Below are positions 1 to 9,658 of a DNA stretch of 20,098 bases, piece after piece. The first letter of the stretch is position 1. Each line of letters begins with the position of its first letter. The position numbers were made by a program, and so were the translations under genes. This stretch comes from Apostichopus californicus (lineage: Eukaryota > Echinodermata > Holothuroidea > Aspidochirotida > Stichopodidae), in assembly GCA_020650975.1 (NCBI GenBank), contig JAIPMN010031673.1, positions 1-20,098 of the forward strand, read 5' to 3'. The notes under the pieces are model-generated. The model saw only the letters and a program-made list of their open reading frames with translations. It was not told where the DNA came from and ran no database searches.

Positions 1-445
1 TGGAGGACCAACTATGGTCACATAACAGGATGTGGGCAAGGTTGTAATACAGACATAAGACAAAGAGGGTCTTTGTCTTGTCTTATAAATTAAAACATTT
101 CCAGCAAAAAGGCACGAGGAACTCCTCCCACAAGATTCTCATCTATATCAGTTTGTTTATAAGGCCAGGGATGCCTACCCATAGTTTTTACTTAGGTGCT
201 AAAGTTAAAAAAAATCTAAATTACCCAAAACAGGAGCATCATTGTGTTTCAGTCACTTCCTTGCCTAGCAACTTTGGACCGGTTGTCACCCAAAAAGAAG
301 AAGCAATTTAGAAAGGCAAGCCATAATGGACATTGAAGGCTCTTTTAAATTACATAGAATATCTACTCTCATTAATATGATCATTAATTATCTATTTTTG
401 TAATAATTATGTTTATATGTTTATCATCTCTGTTCATGGGTAAAA
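1..445. other. Unassigned leading segment
   Basis: I see no recognisable gene here. An open frame of about 77 codons on the plus strand (78-311) has no motif and no initiation context. The only structure is a short perfect inverted repeat at 57-79 (10-bp arms, 3-nt loop). The sequence grades into satellite repeats near 446. Confidence 0.5.
57..79. repeat. Short perfect hairpin
   Basis: Ten bases, aagacaaaga, are followed by ggg and then the exact reverse complement tctttgtctt. No T-tract or mature-RNA context accompanies it, so no function is claimed. Confidence 0.5.
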
Positions 446-1540
446 GACACTGGGTAGGGGCTCTTTGTAGGGGTCTGACAACTCCATCCCGACCAGCAAT
501 TTTGTCAGATTTTCCTTTTTTTTAATGTACAGACATACTACTTGCTTTCGACAAAGTTTAGTCTGTGGGCTAGATGGGGTGAAACCAACCCGCCTTTGGG
601 GGGGGGGGGTGAGGGTGACCTTTGTGGGGGTCTGACAACACCTTCCTGACTGTGAATTTTGTCAGTTTTACACTTTTTGTAATGTACATCCATACTACTT
701 CCTTTTGTCAAAGTTTGGTCATCAACCCGCCTTTTGGGGTTAGGTCAGGGTAATCTTTGTGGGGGTCTGACAACGCCTTCCCGACAAACAAATTTGTAAG
801 TTTTTCCATTTTTGTAATATACTGCCATACTTCTTCCTTTTGCCAAAGTTTGGTCCATGGGCTAGATGGGGTGAAATCAACCCGACTGGGGGTGACTTAG
901 TGGGGGGTCTAACAACCCCTTCCCGACCAGGAATTTTGTAAGTTTTGCCTTTTTTGTAATGTACAGCCATACCACTTCCTTCTGACAAAGTTTGGTGTAT
1001 GGGCTAGATGGGGTGAAATCAACACGCCTTTTGGGGGTGGGTGAGGGTGACCTTTGTGGGGGTCTGACAACACCTTCCCGACTGGGAATTTTGTCAGTTT
1101 TACACTTTTTGTAATGTACATCCATACTTCCTTTTGACAAAGTTTGGTCCATGGGCTAGATGGGGTGAAATCAACCCGCCTTTTGGGGGGTGGGTCAGGG
1201 TAAATTTTGTGGGGGTCTGACAACACCTTCCCGACCAACAATTTGGTCAGTTTTTCCATTTTTGTAACATACTGCCATGCTACTTCCTTTTGCCAAAGTT
1301 TGGTCCATGGGCTAGATGGGGTGAAATCAACCCGACTGGGGGTGACTTAGTGGGGGGTCTGACAACCCCTTCCCGACCAGGAATTTGTCAGGTTTGCCTT
1401 TTTTGTAATGTACAGCCATACTACTTCCTTCTGACAAAGTTTGGTCCATGGGCTAGATGGGGTGAAATTAACCCGTCCGGGGGGTCTTTTTCAGGGGGTC
1501 TGGGGTCCAAACCCGACCACTGGGGTTGAGCTGACAATTT
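446..1540. repeat. Satellite array with a three-unit higher-order repeat
   Basis: Units share the core tctgacaacnccttcccgac, a (t)n-rich block ending in gtaatgtac or gtaatatac, then cttccttntgacaaagtttggtc and gggctagatggggtgaaatc. The tctgaca landmark occurs at 474, 631, 766, 908, 1063, 1216 and 1358, with a degenerate one at 1499, giving spacings of 157, 135, 142, 155, 153, 142 and 141. Units 631, 766 and 908 match units 1063, 1216 and 1358 one to one. For example, 766 and 1216 share 'ccatttttgtaa' with 'actgccat', and 908 and 1358 share 'gccttttttgtaatgtacag'. The 135-bp spacing results from loss of the 'catgggctagatggggtga' segment near 720. Decayed unit fragments continue to about 1612. 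Open frames through the array are by-products of the periodicity. Confidence 0.9.
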
Positions 1541-1651
1541 TTTGGTGAATGACCTAGATGGTCTTAGTAACTTTAAGGGGTCAAACCTTCTGGGCTAAAT
1601 GGGGTGAAATCATATGTGACAGGCTCCCAGACTATAAAGACAGGTCGGTGT

Positions 1652-1908
1652 GCGTATTTTTTTTTCCCAGGACGAACGTGGGTTCCAGGTTTTTCAGGAA
1701 TTTACAGATTCGTTTGAAATCAGAGTTAGGGTTTAGAAAGTGGGTTAGGGATTCGATTTATATGAAAATGAAGGATTGTCGTTCATAATCTGGGGTCAAA
1801 ACTAGGAAAAAAGATTCAGAACATGTGTTTTGAAAAAGCATCACATGTTTGGAATCCAGGGATTTGATTGGCCAATGCCCACGTTCGTCCTGGGAAAAAA
1901 AAATACGC
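1652..1908. mobile_element. MITE-like element with 31-bp perfect terminal inverted repeats
   Basis: The 31 bases at 1652-1682 (gcgta, nine T, cccaggacgaacgtggg) are exactly reverse-complementary to 1878-1908. The 257-bp span has no coding capacity, which fits a non-autonomous DNA transposon. The heptamer ggtcggt occurs just outside both ends (1643-1649 and 1909-1915) and may be a target-site duplication, although two extra bases (gt, 1650-1651) separate the left copy from the repeat. Superfamily is not assignable from one copy. The alternative is a palindromic remnant of a larger transposon. Confidence 0.65.
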
Positions 1909-1915
1909 GGTCGGT

Positions 1916-2063
1916 TAAACTACAAACGATATACGATAACGATATACGAACACAAGCTACCACACCCGCCTGGCGGGAAGTATAGCACAGTACAGTAGAG
2001 TAATGAAATAGCTGTATCAGATGGAGAGCGAGAGCGAAAACACGTCTGCACTCCACGAAAGCC
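1916..2063. other. Unassigned spacer
   Basis: Non-coding sequence between the inverted-repeat element and the Gypsy remnant. It contains a short imperfect duplication, aacgatatacgataacgatatacgaa written as two halves around 1924-1950, and nothing else I can support. Confidence 0.4.
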
Positions 2064-2287
2064 AACTCGCACACTACGGTTATTTACAGATCACTAGGCA
2101 TTAGCATGGTCATTGCGAAGCTCTGCACTGAAATGGAAATTGGCTAAGTGGGCTTTAAACTTCAAGAGTCTGTTTACACAGTTCATTATAGACCAGGTTC
2201 CCAGAATCTTGTTCCAGATGCTCTTTCGAGATGTACCATTTCTACAGTACACAATGACCTCAATGTAAAGGGGATCCATCGGAAAAG

Positions 2288-2404
2288 TTGTTTTGGCAAT
2301 GTGAGAGTTGTGAGAAATGGTACCACTGGTTATGCCTAGGGCTTAGTAAGAAAAACATGAAAAGTGATATAGAAATTTTGGTGAAAAAGTGTACACAATG
2401 TCAA
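2288..2404 (+). other. PHD-finger-like Cys/His segment inside the Gypsy remnant
   Basis: In the frame beginning at 2288 the spacing is C-x2-C-x4-H-x2-C-x18-C-x2-C with a WYH core (CESCEKWYHWLC, then KKCTQC). The first four ligands with Trp-Tyr before the His fit the second half of a PHD finger (C3, C4, H5, C6). The last pair could be the final PHD cysteines or the usual CC pair of the integrase HHCC finger. The Trp normally found two residues before the last PHD Cys pair is absent, and the first PHD Cys pair is not visible because a frameshift lies upstream. A PHD-like module fused in front of the integrase is therefore inferred, not proven. Confidence 0.45.
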
Positions 2405-3082
2405 CTGTCAAAGCCTGTGTATTGTAAGCTTCAGGTTACATGGAATCTACAAGTCGATATCCCTGGTATGTCTTGGCTATGGACCTGCTAGGCAGGTAAT
2501 TTTTATATTTTGGTACTGACTGACCATTTCTCAAACGTTTCTTTCTTAATGACCTTAAAGAGAAGAACGGGTAAATTACCGACAGCAGTTTTACGACAAT
2601 TCTTTTGTACATGGGGGGCATAACTGTAATAAGTTGCTTTCTGACAATGGACCCTAAATGGTGTCAAGAGATGTCGCAGAGCTTTGCATACTGTGGGTGT
2701 AAAGAGGATTTTTACGACCTCCTATCATCCTCAGGCAAATTGGGTTGAAAGGGTCAAGAGAAATATTGTCTCAATGTTGTGTTGTTTTGTGAAAGCTGAT
2801 GTTCACACCGATTGGGATGTGCACGTCCCCGAGTGCATGTTTTCTTTGAATCCTTTCGTACATGATGCGACTGGGTTTTCCCCTGCAGAGTTATATTTAC
2901 ATAGGAGGATTGTAGGACCAGGAGAGTGGCTAGATGGAGATCGAATGGGACCTATAAGAAATAGTTCATTCAGAGGCATGCTTAAGTCTGTCAATGATAC
3001 TATGCAACTTCAGATATTAAGATATTCTTAATGATACTATAATACGACAAGGACTGGCGTAAAGGTTCACGTTGGTTGTAAG

Positions 3083-3087
3083 GTGCT
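3083..3087. repeat. Target-site duplication of BEL element, left copy
   Basis: GTGCT directly precedes the left LTR and is repeated directly after the right LTR at 10246-10250. Removing the element and one copy brings the host Gypsy reading frame back into register, which supports this boundary. Confidence 0.93.
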
Positions 3088-3639
3088 TGTTCTAGAGAGA
3101 GAAAAAGTCTTAACAAATTTGCACCTGCTATGTTATGTAATAGGCAATTACTTTAAAAATTACATCTATTGAAATGTTGTAGAGAGTAAAGCAGTCTAAT
3201 AATTCTGAACTGCTATGTTATGTAATAGGCAATTACTTTAAAAATGACATCTATTGAAATGTTCTAGAGAGTTAAGCAGTCTGACAAGTTTGCACCTGCT
3301 ATGTTATGTAATAGGCAATTGCTTTCAAGTGCCATCTATTGTTTGCCCAACCATTCTGTTTTTGTTTTGCCAAAAATAGCATGTATTGTATTGAGTTAGA
3401 GAAGTGTGTTTTTAGAGACAGTGGTCAGTTGTAAACTGTTCTTCAGAGAAAAAGGTTCAGTGAGAAATAACACAACGAGTTGTAAACTGTTCTTCAGAGA
3501 GAAAGGTTAATTAAAAAACAGGTAGCAGACAGAACACAACGTGTAAAAGACGGAGAAAAAGAGAAAGAGAAAAAGAGAGATAAAAAGAGAACAACCAAAT
3601 TTCCTTTTTTAGTTTAATTTTCACTATGTCTGGTGAACA
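3088..3639 (+). repeat. BEL 5' LTR (552 bp)
   Basis: Begins TGTTCTAGAG and ends GGTGAACA, the canonical TG...CA termini, and aligns along its whole length to 9659-10245. Its first about 260 bp are three tandem copies of an 85-87-bp unit, each starting with TGTTNTAGAG (3088, 3175, 3260). A second internal duplication, gttgtaaactgttcttcaga, lies near 3428 and 3479. A purine-rich block (gagaaaaagagaaag) occupies about 3551-3595. It lacks 13- and 24-bp stretches present in the 3' LTR. No clear TATA box was identified. Confidence 0.93.
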
Positions 3640-3644
3640 TAAAA

Positions 3645-3660
3645 TGGTAGCAGAGCGAGG
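3645..3660 (+). promoter_or_regulatory. Probable primer-binding site
   Basis: TGGTAGCAGAGCGAGG begins five bases after the LTR end. The TGG start is complementary to the CCA end of a tRNA, as expected for minus-strand priming. I cannot assign the tRNA species without a comparison to a tRNA set. Confidence 0.7.
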
Positions 3661-3725
3661 TTTTGAAACTTTTTGTTGCTTCAATTGAAAATTTGCCGAT
3701 AATTTTTAGTTAACTTCCTGGACTT

Positions 3726-3945
3726 GCTTGCTCTTGCTTCAATTAAAATAATTTTGGAGATGAATTTTGGAATTTCTTCCTGGACTTAAACCATGGAAAA
3801 CTGAAACCTTCAAGCTTGCTCTTGCTTCAATTAAAATAATTTTGGAGATGAATTTGGGAATTTCTTCCTGGACTTAAACCATGGAAAACTGAAACCTTCA
3901 AGCTTGCTCTTGCTTCAATTCAAAATAATTTTGGATATGACTTGG
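3726..3945 (+). repeat. 88-bp tandem repeat in BEL leader
   Basis: The segment starting gcttgctcttgcttcaatt occurs at 3726, 3814 and 3902 (88 bp apart). It includes ttttggagatgaatt and cctggacttaaaccatggaaa; the third copy is partial and diverged. A more degenerate copy may begin near 3672. The array fills most of the untranslated leader between primer-binding site and gag start. Confidence 0.9.
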
Positions 3946-3979
3946 TACTTCTCTTTTGGATTTGAACCACGAAAATAAA

Positions 3980-4507
3980 ATGGCGGAACAGAAAGCTGAC
4001 ATTAAAAGGAGTCGGCGAAATAGGAAAGGCCAACCGACCAGGACATTAAATCTAATAGATGCTGAGATTGATGTGGATGATGGAAAAATTGATTTGGAAG
4101 GAATTTCGGAGATGCTGAAAGAGGCCCAACGACAACTAAAACTACTTGAGGAGGTCCACGAGTCCTATGTCTCTACCATTGACGATGACAAGGAATTTGA
4201 GGAAGCTGAAACTTGGTTGCAGGATTGCCAACTGAAATACACATCTGTAATGAAAAGTGCTAGGATGCAAATCGAACTGGAAAAAGACATACAGAGTAAA
4301 TACGATAAGGACAATTTGGTTCGTAATCCTAAGGAAAATAATGAATCTGTTAGTGCCATGAATAACCTTCGTTTGTATTTTGAATTGCCCAAGGCAGAGA
4401 TTCAACAGTTTTCAGGTGATCCAGGCCAGTATTGGTTTTTCATTACTAATTTTAAACGAACATTGCAAGTAAGCTTAGTAATTCAGCATCAAAGCTACAA
4501 TATTTAA
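3980..4507 (+). pseudogene. BEL gag, N-terminal part
   Basis: This is the amino-terminal portion of the BEL Gag. I start it at the ATG at 3980 because its context AAAATGG is strong; the frame is open a little further upstream. A basic stretch (KRSRRNRKGQ) is followed by a long acidic, coiled-coil-like region (EISEMLKEAQRQLKLLEEV and onward) and then the LPKAEIQQFSGDP motif with an aromatic YWFF nearby, typical of the DUF1759 region in Pao-type Gag. The frame is lost by a shift somewhere in 4456-4500 and ends at a stop at 4505. Coding continues in another frame. Confidence 0.85.
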
Positions 4508-5515
4508 TTGAATTTTGCACTGGGGAGGCACGGGCTTGTATTGAAGCATGTACCTTGTTGGGAGATAAAGGTTACGAACAGGCTATATGTATACTTAAAG
4601 CTCAGTTTGGGCAACCCCATTTAGTCCTAAATGCACTCATGACAAAATTAACTAAGAGAAAGCAGTTAAGTCCTGGAGATACAAATGGTTTGTGGAAACT
4701 TGTAGGAGATATGACACAATGTGAGGTTATATTAAGTCAAATGGGGTACACTTCGGATCTGAATAGTACAACCAATTTTTGGAAAATTCAGTCTTTACTG
4801 CCAAAGTATACGCAAGGAAAGTGGGTGTCAAAGGCACATGAAATCTTAGAATATAGTAAACCAACATTTAAAGATATGTTAAAATGTCTCGAATCACAGG
4901 CTGAAGTGGCAAGCACTATGTTCGGTAGAAATTTGGAAGGCGATAAGGCTAAGCCAGAAGTAAGAAGAAACACATATAATGGTAACTTCCAAAACAGAAA
5001 AGCTGAAAATAGTACCTTTAACAATAAGGAAGATAAATGTCCTTGTTGTAATGAGTCGCATAAGTTGTGGAATTGCACAATTTTCAAGGGTCTGAGTGTA
5101 GATGAACGTTGGCATGTATGTACACAAAAAAAACTTTGTTTTAGGTGTTTAGGAAACCACATGGCAAAGTATTGTAGGAGGCAAATGAAATGTAACTTAC
5201 ATAGTTGCACAAGTGACCATAATAGGTTGTTGCATAAACATAAAATTGTAAGAAATGAAAATCGCTCATTAGATTCTAGAAGTCTGGAGTCCTCCACTGA
5301 AGGGGAGCAATCCCAAACAAATTATGAAAATTCTCGAGTAGCCTCTGCTGATCCTGGGAGGTCTTTTAGAGGGACAAATAACAGTCATACTGGTAACTAC
5401 ATGGTTCAAGGAACGAATGTTTCTTTGAGAACAATTCCTGCTGTAGCGAGGAAAGGAGACAAAATGTTAAACATTAATGTGCTCTTAGATGATGGAAGTT
5501 CAAAGTTACATAAAT
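4456..5515 (+). pseudogene. BEL gag C-terminus with zinc knuckles, start of protease
   Basis: This continues Gag after the first frameshift; the frame is open from 4456. It carries the rest of the DUF1759-type region (KLVGDMTQCEVILSQMG, PTFKDMLKCLESQ) and then a Cys/His block around 5038-5250. That block runs CPCCNESHKLWNC, VCTQKKLCFRCLGNHMAKYC, then CNLHSC and H, which is the zinc-knuckle arrangement usual for BEL/Pao Gag and expected to bind packaged RNA. It ends in LLDDGSS, the beginning of the aspartic protease, and is broken by a single-base-type frameshift between about 5497 and 5506, with a stop at 5515-5517 in this frame. Confidence 0.88.
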
Positions 5516-5963
5516 AGTGATGTATGTAATGAATTAAGATTAAGTGGACCAACTGAGGAAGTAATTGTAGAGACCCTTAACGGAAAAACAAGTAAGTTCA
5601 CAACAGAGAATGTTAGTTTCGATATTGCTCCCTTAAATTCGAAAAAAGGCTTTAGGGTAAATGCATTACTGACAAATAATGTGACAGGTAATTTGAAGGC
5701 AACACCTTGGAATAAGTTAAGTCAAGACTGGGAACATTTAAAGGATATTAAGTTTCCAGCAGTGGGTAGAAATAGGGATCGTGTTGATATGTTGATAGGG
5801 AACGATAATATTGACTTTCACCGGGTCATAGAAGAAAGGTGGGGAAACCTTGGGGAGCCAATTGCCAGGCTCACACCTTTAGGTTGGACTTGTGTAGGGT
5901 TAACAACAAAGGCAGGTAGATTCAGTAGGAATGAAGCATTCTTTGTACACTTGTCATTTTTCT
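5500..5963 (+). pseudogene. BEL aspartic protease (DUF1758 type)
   Basis: This is the retroelement protease that would cleave Gag-Pol. The active-site motif LLDDGS is in the previous frame (about 5482-5499). The rest, beginning QSYINSDVCNELRLSG, reads in this frame and continues through the flap-like region to DMLIGNDNIDFH and LGWTCVG, characteristic of DUF1758 proteases of BEL/Pao elements. The frame runs to a stop at 5963, but homology switches to the next frame near 5935-5960. The break between the catalytic Asp and the body of the domain should abolish a functional product. Confidence 0.85.
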
Positions 5964-6551
5964 AACAACACGTATGATAGTACAGATTGTTTGATCAGAA
6001 AATTCTGGGAAATGGAAGTAACAGGTTTAAACCAGCCAAATTTATACACCAAGGAAGAAATGGTGGCAAATGACATTGTAAGCAATTCAATGATGAAAAA
6101 TATTGACTCTGGTAGATATAAAGTTAAGCTTCCGTGGAATGAAAAGAAATCCCAATTACCACCTGATAACTATGACTCTGCGAGTAAGAGACTTGAAAAT
6201 GTAGAAAGAAAGTTGAAGAAAGATGAAAGTTTAGGTGAGACTTATAAAACAGTCATAGAATCATACATAAGAAAAGGGTATGTTAGAAAAGTAGATCAAA
6301 ATGAGGAGAAACCTAGTCAGCAATGGTTTTTGCCCCATTTTCCTGTTGTAAAATTAGACAGGGAAACTACCAAAGTCAGGATTGTTTGTGATGCCGCAGC
6401 AAAATTTCAGGGCATTAGCTTAAACGATGCAATATATCCTGGACCCAAACTACTAAACAAGTTGTTTGACGTATTATTGAGATTTAGAAGGCATCCTGTT
6501 GCAATAGCATGTGATATCTCCGAGATGTATTTGGAAAATAGAATTGTATGA
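5936..6551 (+). pseudogene. BEL reverse transcriptase, N-terminal half
   Basis: The segment begins with the linker CLIRKFWEMEVTG, which in Pao-type elements precedes the RT. The RT fingers follow: QQWFLPHFPVVKLDRE, VRIVCDAAAKFQGISLND, GPKLLNKLFDVLLRFR and ACDISEMYL, the last containing the first catalytic Asp of the polymerase. A frameshift near 6520-6540 ends the homologous reading in this frame; the next frame resumes with IELYDEDKPMLRFLWR. A stop falls at 6549-6551. Confidence 0.9.
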
Positions 6552-7029
6552 TGAAGACAAGCCAATGCTTCGTTTTCTCTGGAGGGATTTAGATTCTTCA
6601 AAGAAACCTGAAATATATGAGTATTGTAGGGTTGTGTTTGGAATTAACACATCACCTTTTCTTGCACTTAAGGTTTCGAACCAGAATGCTCAGATACATA
6701 AGGATAAATTTCCATTAGCAGCAGAGACAGTTCTCAAATCTACTTATATGGATGATTCATTAGATTCAGTTGTTGATGAGCAAGTAGGGCAAGAATTGTA
6801 TACCCAGTTGGTTGCTCTATGGGGCCAAGCGGGCATGAAACCCATGAAATGGATATCAAACTCAAAGACGCTCTTAGAAGCGGTTCCAAAGGAACAAAGG
6901 GCTAAGTCAGTTGATATAACTAGACATGAGTTGCCGTCAACAAAGACCTTAGGATTGACTTGGCATGCAGAGTCAGACAAATTTCAATTTAAGAAGCCAG
7001 TAATGGTTATAGTAATGTTGAAACCTTAA
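6536..7029 (+). pseudogene. BEL reverse transcriptase, C-terminal half (YMDD box)
   Basis: Continues the RT palm and thumb. FLWRDLD and YCRVVFGINTSPFLA are the conserved palm strands. STYMDDSLDS holds the catalytic pair (YMDD at 6745-6756) and is intact. TKTLGLTWHAESDKF is the conserved segment linking RT to RNase H in BEL elements. A further frameshift lies between about 6990 and 7020, and this frame closes at 7027-7029. Confidence 0.9.
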
Positions 7030-9320
7030 CCAAGCGAATTGTTTTAAGCAAGCTATCATCAGTGTTTGACCCTCTTGGAATTATTGGGCCGATCATAGTA
7101 GTAGGTAAGATTTTAATGCCCAAAATTTGGGAAAAAGGACTTGATTGGGATGAACCAATTGTAGGAGGTCTAGAATCTGAAATCAAAAGGTGCTTGGAAA
7201 ATTTAGATAATTTACACAAAATTGAGATTGGAAGATGCTTGTGCCCAAAGGGCAACGCAGACCAAAAAATGCATGTGTTTTGTGATGCTTCGAGTGATGC
7301 ATATGCAGCTGTGGTTTATTTAACAACCAGAGGGGTAAATGGAATCAGCGTGCAGCTAGTAGCTTCAAAAACGAAGGTGGCTCCTGTAAAAGCTATAAGC
7401 ATACCTAGATTAGAGTTGTTAGCAGCCACGCTAGGGCTTAACTTAGCAAAGTCGGTAACAAAGGTATTGGAAATAGAGTTGAAAGATGTACATTTTTGGT
7501 CCGACAGTATGAACGTTCTGTGGTGGATCCGCGGAAAAAGTAGAAACTTTAAGGCATTCGTAGCAAATAGAGTAGGTGAAATTCAGGGTGCTGTAAATCC
7601 TGGTCAGTGGAAGCATGTGCTCACAAAGGACAATGTTGCAGATATCGCAACAAGAGGTTGCTCAGTTTCTCACTTTATTAGTAACAAACTATGGTGGGAA
7701 GGACCCGCATTCCTAAAGTTAACGCCAGAAGAGTGGCCAGACAACAAAATAGACGAACTGGAAAATGTAGAAGAGCGGCGATCAGTTGTGTTCCTAAGTG
7801 GGGTTATGCCAAATTTAGATAAGGATTGGAGACTAAATCCTTCTAGGTTCTCCAAGTGGTTTAGATTGGTAAGAGTCCTAGCTTATGTACAAAGATTCAT
7901 TACAAATTGCAGGAGTAAGAAGGACTCTAGGGTACTAGGAAATCTTAATCTAGATGACATAAGTGATGCTGAACTTGAACTGATTCGACAAGCACAACAT
8001 GACATATTTCAGGATGAGTTCAAACAATTGCAAAAAGGTAGTGTGAATTCCAAGAGTAACATAAGTTCATTATTCCCAAGAATTGACAAAGATGGTATTC
8101 TGAGAGCAACTGGAAGACTTGAGTTAAATGAGGCTCTTCCGTTTGACGTTAGGTATCCTATAATTTTGCCCAGGAAACACCAGGTGACTAGACTTATTGT
8201 CGACGAATATCATAACCAGGGAAATCATGTTGCAGGGGTTAATCACACCCTCTATAGGTTATCAGAGAGATTTTGGATTATTGCGGCAAGGGAGGAAATA
8301 AGGGAATGTGAAAGTAGATGTGTAGAGTGTAAGCGAAGAACGGCTAGATCTGGACAACAAGTTATGGCACCATTGCCTGTCATAAGGTCTGATGTAGGGA
8401 GTCTAAGAGCCTTTGAGAGAGTAACCGTAGATTTTGCAGGCCCGTTTTACACAAAACAAGGTAGAGGTAAAGCTCAGACAAAGCGATACCTATGTCTCTT
8501 TACCTGTCTAGCTACAAGAGCAGTTCATTTGGAGATAGCATTCAGCTTAGATACAGATTCATTTTTGAATGCATTTTACAGATATACAAGTAGAAGAGGA
8601 CAGCTTAAGTTAGTAATCTCTGATAATGGAACTAATTTCGTTAGTGGTGAGCGGGAGTTGAGGGAGATAGTAGGTAAGATAGATAAAGATAAGATTCAGA
8701 ACGCATTGACTCATCATAAAATACAATGGCAATTTCACCCACCTATGTCACCACACTTTGGAGGGTCACATGAGCGCTTAGTTCGATCTGCTAAGAGGGC
8801 AATATATCCTATATTAGGTAAGGCAGATATTTCCGATGAGGAGTTACTCTCGGCCATAGTTGGGGCTGAGGGGATACTTAATTCTAGGCCGTTAACATAC
8901 CAATCAGCATCGGTAAATGATTTGGTACCATTGACGCCAAACCATTTTTTATATGGTCAAATGGGAGGAAAGTTTTCTAGTGAAGAGATTATAGACAGTA
9001 ATCAGTATAACATTAGAAAAAGATGGCGAAGAGTACAGGAACTTATGAAACACTTTTGGAATAGATGGATATCAGAGTGGTTACCAACGTTAAATCCTAG
9101 ATAAAAGTGGAGAGAGGAAAAACCTGACTTTAAGGTAAATGATATTGTTTTACTAAAGGATACCTGTAGGTTTAATGTTAGGGGACAGTGGCCATTAGGA
9201 AGAGTACTACAGGTTTTCCCTGGAGCAGATGGTCATGTAAGAGTTGTAAAGATTAAAACTGCAGACGGTGATTATTTGAGAAACATTACAAAGATTTGTC
9301 ATGTGGAAATCCTACATTAA
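7020..9320 (+). pseudogene. BEL RNase H and integrase
   Basis: The longest intact stretch of the element: one frame with a single in-frame TAA at 9102-9104, then continuing to a stop at 9318-9320. Residue numbers count from 7062. RNase H residues are visible at D75 (FCDAS), E118 (RLELL), D148 (WSDSM) and D194 (NVADIATRG). The integrase zinc finger is H384-x4-H389 with C420-x2-C423, and the catalytic core has D457 (VTVDFAG), D521 (ISDNGTNF) and E571 (GSHERLV), a D-49-E spacing. The piece after the stop (VNDIVLLKD through VRVVKIKT) is the usual integrase C-terminal domain, so the stop removes about 70 residues. Confidence 0.93.
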
Positions 9321-9646
9321 TTTAAGTTTTGTGGTAAAGTAAATTTAACTTAGAAGCGGTTATAAATTTCCCTTCAGACTGTATACAGTCCAAGATCTAT
9401 TGCATTTTTAGCAGTGAATTTTCGTATAACAACATACCGTATAAGCATACATGTTAAATTTAAAAAAATATATATATAAAAAAACGTGTTTCCATGTGTT
9501 TGTATCGAATGTAGACAGAAAGTGTTACATATAAGTTCAATACTATGTGATATAAATACTCTAAAAAGTATCTTACATGTTTGCAGTGGAGAAAGGTTCT
9601 TGATGCTATAAAAGATTAATGTATGAGTAAAATGTCAATTTTTTTT
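9321..9646 (+). other. BEL 3' untranslated region
   Basis: AT-rich sequence between the integrase stop and the polypurine tract, with no open frame of note and a ta-dinucleotide run at about 9469-9478. There is no sign of an env-like gene. Confidence 0.75.
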
Positions 9647-9658
9647 GCAAGGGGAGAA
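9647..9658 (+). promoter_or_regulatory. BEL polypurine tract
   Basis: GCAAGGGGAGAA follows a run of T and abuts the first base of the 3' LTR, the position and composition expected of the plus-strand primer. Confidence 0.85.

Larger units (their letters stand above)
2064..3087 (+). pseudogene. Ty3/Gypsy pol remnant: RNase H tail to integrase (left part)
   Basis: This is a decayed 3' half of a Ty3/Gypsy pol gene. The RNase H tail appears as FTDH then, after an in-frame stop, ALAW and KLAKWAL around 2083-2150. It continues after a frameshift with HYRPGSQNLVPDALSR at about 2184-2232, the hallmark end of the connection/RNase H region. Integrase follows: a CTQCQ zinc-binding half at about 2390-2404, the first catalytic Asp in AMDLLG (2482-2484), the second in SDNG (2643-2645) and the catalytic Glu in NWVER (2747-2749), then TGFSPAELYLHRR. 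At least four frameshifts or stops break it. The reading is interrupted at 3087 by the BEL element and resumes at 10246. Reverse transcriptase and everything upstream are absent from the window. Confidence 0.85.

Noticed and set aside
78-311. Open frame of 77 codons near the left edge
   Set aside because: No motif, no plausible start context, amino-acid order looks random.
740-1529. Several overlapping open frames in the satellite on both strands
   Set aside because: They follow the repeat period and repeat themselves; by-products of satellite sequence.
446-1540. CRISPR-like array
   Set aside because: Units are contiguous 140-157 bp monomers without short repeats and unique spacers; the rest of the window is eukaryotic.
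1841-2074. Minus-strand open frame across the MITE edge
   Set aside because: Crosses the inverted repeat and the spacer; no family resemblance.
3551-3595. Purine-rich run (gagaaaaagagaaag) as a polypurine tract
   Set aside because: Located inside the LTR, not abutting an LTR start; the true tract is at 9647-9658.
4788-5297. 169-codon minus-strand open frame
   Set aside because: Opposite strand of the BEL gag zinc-knuckle region, which has clear homology on the plus strand.
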